Assembly: GCA_900763965.1 (NCBI GenBank)
Contig: CAAFMG010000144.1
Location: 1 to 10,143, forward strand
DNA: 10,143 nt
Source: an uncultured Oscillospiraceae bacterium
GTDB taxonomy: Bacteria > Bacillota > Clostridia > Oscillospirales > Oscillospiraceae
Reading direction: 5' to 3'
Shown: one piece after another, positions 6,209-10,143 of the stretch
Position numbering within the stretch: the first letter of the stretch is position 1
Layout of the letters: each line of letters begins with the position of its first letter
The notes under the pieces: model-generated
Seen by the model: only the letters and a program-made list of their open reading frames with translations
Databases searched by the model: none
What the model was told of the DNA's origin: nothing
Made by a program: the position numbers and the translations under genes

Positions 6209-7406
6209 ATTCTTCTGTCAGACGGGTGATCAGCCGATAACCATCGGGCTCAAAATTCCCCGTCTTGGCGGCTTCCTTTTCACTGTAACGGGCAATGGCC
6301 CTGCGCTGCCGGGTGCTGTCATAGAGCACATAGGGCACCGGATCGGCGGTGTGGGTGCGGCAGCGGATGGGATTGGGATGATCCGGCAGCACCAGCATCC
6401 GGAAGGGCTCCCCGGATGCCTCGCAGGCGGCCTTGATGGGGGCAGCGATCCGGCTGTCCAAGTATTCAATGGACAGGATCTTCTCCCTTGTCAGGCCCTG
6501 ATGGGCCATCTCATCCGGTGCCTCCAGATGGACATAGACAAAGTCGCAGTGATCCCGAAGTAGGGCATCTATGGCCGCCTGGGCCTTACCCTCCCAGTTG
6601 GTGTCGATGGAGCCGGTGGCCCCGGGCACCGCATAGACCCGCATACCGGAGCCCACGGCAATGCCTTTTAACAGGTCTACCGCCGATACCATCGCCCCTT
6701 TCAGCCCGGTTTTTGCCTGGAAGTTCTCCAGGCTGGGCCTGGTACCGGCACCCCAGTACCAGAGGGAATTTCCCTTGTGTTTTCCTTCCGCCGCCCTGGC
6801 CCGGTTCAGCGGGTGGTCGTTGAGAAGGTCATAGCTTTCCTCCATGATACGCCGCAGCACCGGCTCCTGGGGCAGATAGGGGCCGATTTTTTGGGTCAGA
6901 TGGTCATGGGGCGGCTCCAAAGGCACCGGCTTGCCATGCTTCCAGATCATAATATTCCGGTAGCTGGTGCCGGGGTAGAACTGAAATTCTTCCGTGTTGA
7001 ATTTCTGCCGGACGGCCTCCATGAGAATATGGGCATCCTGGGTGGAGATCTCCCCGGCGCTGTGATCCAGAATGGTCTTTTCCGGGTAGGGCTCCTCCTC
7101 CGTCAGGGTCACCAGATTCACCCGAAAGGCCACATCCTCCGGCTCCATGGGGATATTCAGGCTCAGTGCCTCCAGGGGGGAGCGGCCGGAATAGCACACC
7201 CTTGGGTCATAGCCCAGGACGGACAGATTGGCAACATCGCTGCCGGGGTGCATTCCCTCCGGCACATTCTGCACCAGTCCCATCTCCCCGGCAGATGCCA
7301 GCGCATCCAGGGTGGGGGTATGGGCCGCTTCCAGGGGGGTCTTTCCTCCCAGGGCCTGGATGGGTTCATCGGACATTCCGTCTCCCAGAATTACAATGTA
7401 TTTCAT
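6207..7406 (-). CDS. ApgM-type phosphoglycerate mutase / proposed homoserine kinase
   Basis: A 399-residue member of the alkaline-phosphatase-fold metalloenzymes, of the cofactor-independent (archaeal-type, COG3635) phosphoglycerate mutase family. Metal-site residues are visible: D9 in LGDGMSD, the likely nucleophile S56 in HPGSDVANLSVLGYDP, D298 and H302 in HLEAPDEMAH, D342/H343 in LPDHPNP, and H352 in RTHT. Family knowledge gives two candidate reactions: interconversion of 2- and 3-phosphoglycerate, or phosphorylation of homoserine, proposed for a bacterial branch (TIGR02535). It resembles that bacterial branch in overall sequence as I recall it. Being first in an operon with serC and serA fits a role in 3-phosphoglycerate supply, but does not exclude homoserine kinase. 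The ATG at 7406 has AAAGGGG 7 nt upstream. A GTG six bases earlier would sit on that site. Confidence 0.88.
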   Translation of the reverse strand: MKYIVILGDGMSDEPIQALGGKTPLEAAHTPTLDALASAGEMGLVQNVPEGMHPGSDVANLSVLGYDPRVCYSGRSPLEALSLNIPMEPEDVAFRVNLVTLTEEEPYPEKTILDHSAGEISTQDAHILMEAVRQKFNTEEFQFYPGTSYRNIMIWKHGKPVPLEPPHDHLTQKIGPYLPQEPVLRRIMEESYDLLNDHPLNRARAAEGKHKGNSLWYWGAGTRPSLENFQAKTGLKGAMVSAVDLLKGIAVGSGMRVYAVPGATGSIDTNWEGKAQAAIDALLRDHCDFVYVHLEAPDEMAHQGLTREKILSIEYLDSRIAAPIKAACEASGEPFRMLVLPDHPNPIRCRTHTADPVPYVLYDSTRQRRAIARYSEKEAAKTGNFEPDGYRLITRLTEE

Positions 7407-7413
7407 AGTCACG

Positions 7414-7420
7414 CCCCTTT
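7414..7420 (-). promoter_or_regulatory. Ribosome binding site deciding the start of the first serine-operon gene
   Basis: AAAGGGG on the minus strand with a 7-nt gap to the ATG at 7406. The in-frame GTG at 7412 would leave only 1 nt and is rejected as the start. Confidence 0.7.
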
Positions 7421-7475
7421 TCCATTTTGCCCAATCGTCCGCAAGGCACGGACAGATGTGCGTATATTATTGTTT

Positions 7476-7504
7476 ATTATAGGCTGGATGCCCTGAGAAT
7501 ACAA
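7476..7504 (-). promoter_or_regulatory. Promoter of the apgM-like/serC/serA operon
   Basis: On the minus strand a perfect -10 TATAAT (7476-7481) has a weak -35 TTGTAT (7499-7504) at the ideal 17-nt distance. The predicted leader is about 60 nt and holds only a small 5-bp hairpin (GTCCG/CGGAC, 7437-7441/7449-7453). It is too short for a T-box or other known amino-acid riboswitch, so any serine control is probably by protein or at the enzyme level. Confidence 0.6.
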
Positions 7505-7539
7505 TATGGAATATTACCAAAAAATTCCCGCCGGGGGCA

Positions 7540-7568
7540 TTGCTGAAATAGATAAAAATTCCATAAAT
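7540..7568 (+). promoter_or_regulatory. Possible promoter of the DNA glycosylase gene
   Basis: TTGCTG (7540-7545), a 17-nt A+T-rich spacer and ATAAAT (7563-7568; TAAATT with 18 nt is equally possible) lie 79 nt before the start codon. The match is modest. It would be divergent from the serine-operon promoter, 36 bp away. Confidence 0.35.
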
Positions 7569-7632
7569 TTTGCTACATCCCCTCTTTTCAACACCACCGA
7601 CCTGTGATAGGATAAGGATATGTCCAACCAAC

Positions 7633-7640
7633 AAGGAGGG
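7633..7640 (+). promoter_or_regulatory. Ribosome binding site deciding the DNA glycosylase start
   Basis: AAGGAGGG stands 6 nt before the ATG at 7647. An in-frame ATG at 7620 lies upstream of this site and has only an AAGGAT crowded against it. Confidence 0.8.
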
Positions 7641-7646
7641 TTCCCC

Positions 7647-8147
7647 ATGGAACGACTGACCTATGAATTTTATCACCGCCACGCCCTGGAAGTTGCCCCG
7701 GAGCTGGTGGGCAAGCTGCTGGTGCACAACGGCAAGGCCCTGCGGATCTCGCAGACCGAAGCCTACTGCGGCACCGCCGACACTGCCTGCCACGCCCACA
7801 AGGGCCGCACTCCCCGGACGGAGGTACTGTATGCCGATGCCGGGACGGTGTATGTGTATCTGTGCTACGGTGTTCACTGGCTGATGAATATCATCACCGG
7901 GGATGCTGAGGATCCCCAGGGGGTTCTGATCCGGGCCTGTCTGGAAGCAGAAGGGCCGGGAAAGCTGACCCGTGCCCTGGGCATCACCGGAGCGCAAAAC
8001 CGGGCCAACGCCGTGACCTCTGACCAGATCTGGATCGCCGATGACGGCTTCCGCTGCCCCGTCCGCACCGCCCCGCGGATCGGCATCGGCTACGCCGCCC
8101 CGGAGGATCAGGCAAAGCCCTGGCGGTTCCTTCTGGATCAGTCATAA
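7647..8147 (+). CDS. 3-methyladenine DNA glycosylase, AAG/MPG family
   Basis: The 166-residue product belongs to the Aag/MPG family (PF02245), which removes alkylated purines such as 3-methyladenine, and often hypoxanthine, as the first step of base excision repair. Recognisable parts in order: VGKLLVH (21-27); the catalytic-glutamate motif TEAYCG with E38 and Y40; CHAHKGRTPR (48-57, matching the family H-x-x-x-G-R-T-P-R type); the DNA-binding hairpin region AGTVYVYLCYGVHWLMNI (65-82); GVLIRA (92-97); GPGKLTRALGI (103-113); APRIGI (142-147); and the terminal PWRF. At 166 residues it is shorter than the usual 190-210, mainly in the segment after GPGKLTRALGI, but all core motifs remain, so it looks intact. 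It is a single-gene unit, divergent from the serine operon and convergent with htpG. The start was chosen by its ribosome binding site; 7620 would add nine residues. Confidence 0.93.
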   Translation: MERLTYEFYHRHALEVAPELVGKLLVHNGKALRISQTEAYCGTADTACHAHKGRTPRTEVLYADAGTVYVYLCYGVHWLMNIITGDAEDPQGVLIRACLEAEGPGKLTRALGITGAQNRANAVTSDQIWIADDGFRCPVRTAPRIGIGYAAPEDQAKPWRFLLDQS

Positions 8148-8157
8148 AATCATAAAA

Positions 8158-8187
8158 TGGAGGCTGCCTCTTTTGAGACAGCCTCCA
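8158..8187. terminator. Shared bidirectional terminator of the glycosylase gene and htpG
   Basis: A 9-bp stem TGGAGGCTG/CAGCCTCCA (8158-8166/8179-8187), extended by CTC/GAG beyond one mismatch around a TTTT loop, lies between the two convergent stops (8147 and 8223). The plus-strand tail is AATCTGATTTCTT and the minus-strand tail is ATTTTATGATTTTA, so it can work both ways, better on the htpG strand. The octamer CATAAAAT is repeated in tandem just before it (8143-8158). Confidence 0.85.
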
Positions 8188-8222
8188 AATCTGATTTCTT
8201 GGGAAATGGGGAACATCCGCCA

Positions 8223-10100
8223 TTAAACCATCAGCTTGCACACCAGGTCGGTGTAGGCGTAGGGATCTTCCAGGGGCAGCTGGGCCATGAGCTGAGCCTG
8301 GTAGCACAGCAGCTGGGCGTAGTCCTTTGCCTTGACGGGATCCTCGGTCATGGCCTTGTTCAGGGCCTTCACTGCCTCGTGATCGGCATTCAGCTCCAGG
8401 ATCCGGCCTACGGGGAAGGCAAATTCGGGGTTGGCCCGCTTCATGTACTTCTCCATTTCAAAGCTCATGCCGGCCTCGGGGGTCATGCAGGCGGGGTGGC
8501 TGCCCAGATTCTGAGACAGCTTGACCTCCTTGACCTGATCCCCCAGGGATTCCTTGACGAAGGTCAGCAGGCCCTTCATTTCCTCTGCCTTTTCCTCGGC
8601 TTCCTTCTTTTCCTCCTCGGTCTGCAAACCCAGATCCTCGGAAGATGCGTTGCAGAAGGACTTCTCCATGTAGGTCATCAGGGTCTGGGGAATGAACTCG
8701 TCCACATCCTCGGTAAAGAGCAGGGCATCGTAGCCCTTCTTGTCCAGAGTTTCCACCTGGGGCAGCTTTGCCAGATGCTCCTTGTTTTCACCGGGAACAT
8801 AGTAGATCTTCTCCTGACCCTCAGGCATAGCCTCCACATATTCCTTCAGGGTGATGCGCTTGCCCTGCTTGTGGGACCAGAACATCAGCAGATCCTGGCA
8901 GGCTTCCTTGTGAACGCCGTAGTCGGCAACGGTGCCGTACTTCAGCTGGCGGCCAAAGGCATCGTAGAACTTTTCGTAGTTCTCCCGGTCGGTCTCCAGC
9001 ATGGCCTTCAGCTCGGACTTGATCTTCTTTTCAATGTTCCGGGCGATGAGGGTCAGCTGGCGACTCTTCTGGAGCATTTCACGGCTGATATTCAGGCTCA
9101 GATCCTGGCTGTCCACAACGCCCCGGACGAAGCGGAAGTGTTCCGGCAGCAGATCCTCGCAGGAATCCATGATCATCACGCCGGAGCTGTACAGCTGCAA
9201 GCCCCGCTTAAAGTCCTTGGAGTAGAAGTCATAAGGTGCCTTGCCGGGGATGAACAGCAGGGCCTTAAAGCTCACACTGCCCTCGGCGCTCTGGTGGATG
9301 ATCCGCAGGGGCTTGGTGTAGTCGCAGAACTTGTCCTGATAGAAAGCGTTGTACTCCTCGTCGGTAACATCCTTTCTGGGCCGCTGCCAGATGGGCACCA
9401 TGGAGTTCAGGGTCTCCACCTCGGTGTAAGTTTCGTATTCGTCGGAGTCCTCCTTCTTCCGGGACTTCTCCACCTCCATGCGGATGGGATAGTGGATGTA
9501 ATCGGAGTACTTGCGGATCAGATTGCGGATCTCGTATTCCTCCAGATACTCGGAATAGGTATCGTCCTCGGTGTCCTTCTTCAGGGTCATGATAATATCG
9601 GTACCGGCGGCATCCCGGGTGGTTTCCTCAATGGTGTAGCCATCCACACCGTCGGAGACCCACTTCCATGCCTGCTCCTCGCCGTACTTTCTGGTGATGA
9701 CGGTGATGGAGGAGGCCACCATGAAGGCGGAGTAGAAGCCCACGCCGAACTGACCGATGATGTCAATATCCTCCTGCTTCTCCATGGCCTGCTTGAAGCC
9801 CAGGGAGCCGGACTTGGCGATGGTGCCCAGGTTGTCCTCCAGCTCCTGACGGCTCATGCCGATGCCGTTATCGGAGACGGTAAGGATGCGGTTTTCCTTG
9901 TCACGGGTGATGGTAATGGCAAATTCATCCCGGGCAATGCCCACCTTGTCGTCGGTCAGAGCGGTGTAGGCCAGCTTGTCGATGGCATCGGAGGCGTTGG
10001 AAATGATCTCCCGCAGGAAGATCTCCCGGTTGGTATAAATAGAATGGATCATGAGGTCCAGCAGACGCTGGGACTCGGCTTTAAACTGGTGCTTTTCCAT
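8223..10100 (-). CDS. htpG: Molecular chaperone Hsp90
   Basis: A complete 625-residue bacterial Hsp90, the ATP-dependent cytosolic dimeric chaperone that helps refold client proteins under stress. The N-terminal GHKL ATPase domain (about 1-215) shows REIISNASDAIDKL with E31 and N35, the nucleotide-binding DNGIGM (77-82), and the lid glycine motif GQFGVGFYSAF (116-126). The middle domain holds DLSLNISREMLQ with the catalytic arginine R340. The C-terminal dimerisation domain follows an acidic, lysine- and glutamate-rich stretch near residue 500. Length is typical and no key residue is missing. The ATG at 10100 has GAAAGGA 13 nt upstream, a somewhat long gap. A CIRCE half-site lies 24 bp upstream of the start, so HrcA control is likely. 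It stands alone, converging on the DNA glycosylase gene. Confidence 0.97.
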   Translation of the reverse strand: MEKHQFKAESQRLLDLMIHSIYTNREIFLREIISNASDAIDKLAYTALTDDKVGIARDEFAITITRDKENRILTVSDNGIGMSRQELEDNLGTIAKSGSLGFKQAMEKQEDIDIIGQFGVGFYSAFMVASSITVITRKYGEEQAWKWVSDGVDGYTIEETTRDAAGTDIIMTLKKDTEDDTYSEYLEEYEIRNLIRKYSDYIHYPIRMEVEKSRKKEDSDEYETYTEVETLNSMVPIWQRPRKDVTDEEYNAFYQDKFCDYTKPLRIIHQSAEGSVSFKALLFIPGKAPYDFYSKDFKRGLQLYSSGVMIMDSCEDLLPEHFRFVRGVVDSQDLSLNISREMLQKSRQLTLIARNIEKKIKSELKAMLETDRENYEKFYDAFGRQLKYGTVADYGVHKEACQDLLMFWSHKQGKRITLKEYVEAMPEGQEKIYYVPGENKEHLAKLPQVETLDKKGYDALLFTEDVDEFIPQTLMTYMEKSFCNASSEDLGLQTEEEKKEAEEKAEEMKGLLTFVKESLGDQVKEVKLSQNLGSHPACMTPEAGMSFEMEKYMKRANPEFAFPVGRILELNADHEAVKALNKAMTEDPVKAKDYAQLLCYQAQLMAQLPLEDPYAYTDLVCKLMV

Positions 10101-10124
10101 AATATGTTTCGCGTCCTTTCGTGT

Positions 10125-10143
10125 TTAGCACTCTCTATGTCTG
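10125..10143. promoter_or_regulatory. CIRCE operator, cut by the window edge
   Basis: TTAGCACTC (10125-10133) matches the canonical CIRCE left arm at 9 of 9 positions. After exactly 9 bases (10134-10142) the final base of the window is G, as expected for the partner arm GAGTGCTAA. CIRCE is bound by the heat-shock repressor HrcA. Here it sits just upstream of the htpG ribosome binding site, a usual place for it. The second arm itself lies outside the window. Confidence 0.88.

Noticed and set aside
3800..6563. Two long plus-strand open frames (447 and 492 codons) opposite serA, serC and the first operon gene
   Set aside because: They are antisense shadows of three well-supported genes. Their translations have no recognisable domain, and the first runs through the tRNA promoter and the serA terminator.
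7407..7475. T-box or amino-acid riboswitch ahead of the serine operon
   Set aside because: The predicted leader is only about 60 nt, holds one 5-bp hairpin, and has neither a T-box sequence nor a terminator/antiterminator pair.

Overview
The window looks like chromosomal DNA from a gut-type Clostridia member, probably Oscillospiraceae/Ruminococcaceae. This is inferred from the G+C-rich, G/C-ending codons alongside strong Gram-positive AGGAGG-type ribosome binding sites, the consensus sigma-A style promoters, a CIRCE heat-shock operator, and a GGGCGGAT/ATCCGCCC hairpin of a kind I recall from gut Clostridia intergenic repeats. No database was searched, so the genus is open. It holds eight protein genes (one cut by the left edge), one tRNA gene, and a compact set of promoters, terminators and intergenic hairpins.

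Left part (1-2404, + strand): the end of one ABC exporter subunit followed 2 nt later by a complete paralogous subunit with fused membrane and ATPase domains. They probably form a heterodimeric exporter. Bases 2405-2858 hold no convincing gene. They contain a dense run of small hairpins (REP/MITE-like) and the terminator of the gene on the other strand.

Middle part (2803-7504, - strand): a TetR-family regulator with its own promoter and a palindrome over its predicted start of transcription; a tRNA-Thr(GGU) gene with a strong promoter and a textbook terminator; and a three-gene operon transcribed in the order ApgM-type phosphoglycerate mutase/proposed homoserine kinase, then serC, then serA. 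SerA and SerC perform the first two steps from 3-phosphoglycerate to serine. The first gene either supplies or balances 3-phosphoglycerate, or is a homoserine kinase feeding threonine synthesis.

Right part (7540-10143): a divergent Aag/MPG-type 3-methyladenine DNA glycosylase gene (+ strand) converges on htpG (- strand, Hsp90) across a shared bidirectional terminator. Upstream of htpG, the last bases of the window carry a perfect CIRCE half-site plus the first base of its partner arm, pointing to control by HrcA.

I see mostly well-known gene families and no clear new defence or mobile system. The most useful observations are the CIRCE site on htpG, the ambiguous ApgM/homoserine kinase heading a serine operon, the SerA lacking the usual catalytic glutamate motif, the candidate TetR operator, and the hairpin cluster.
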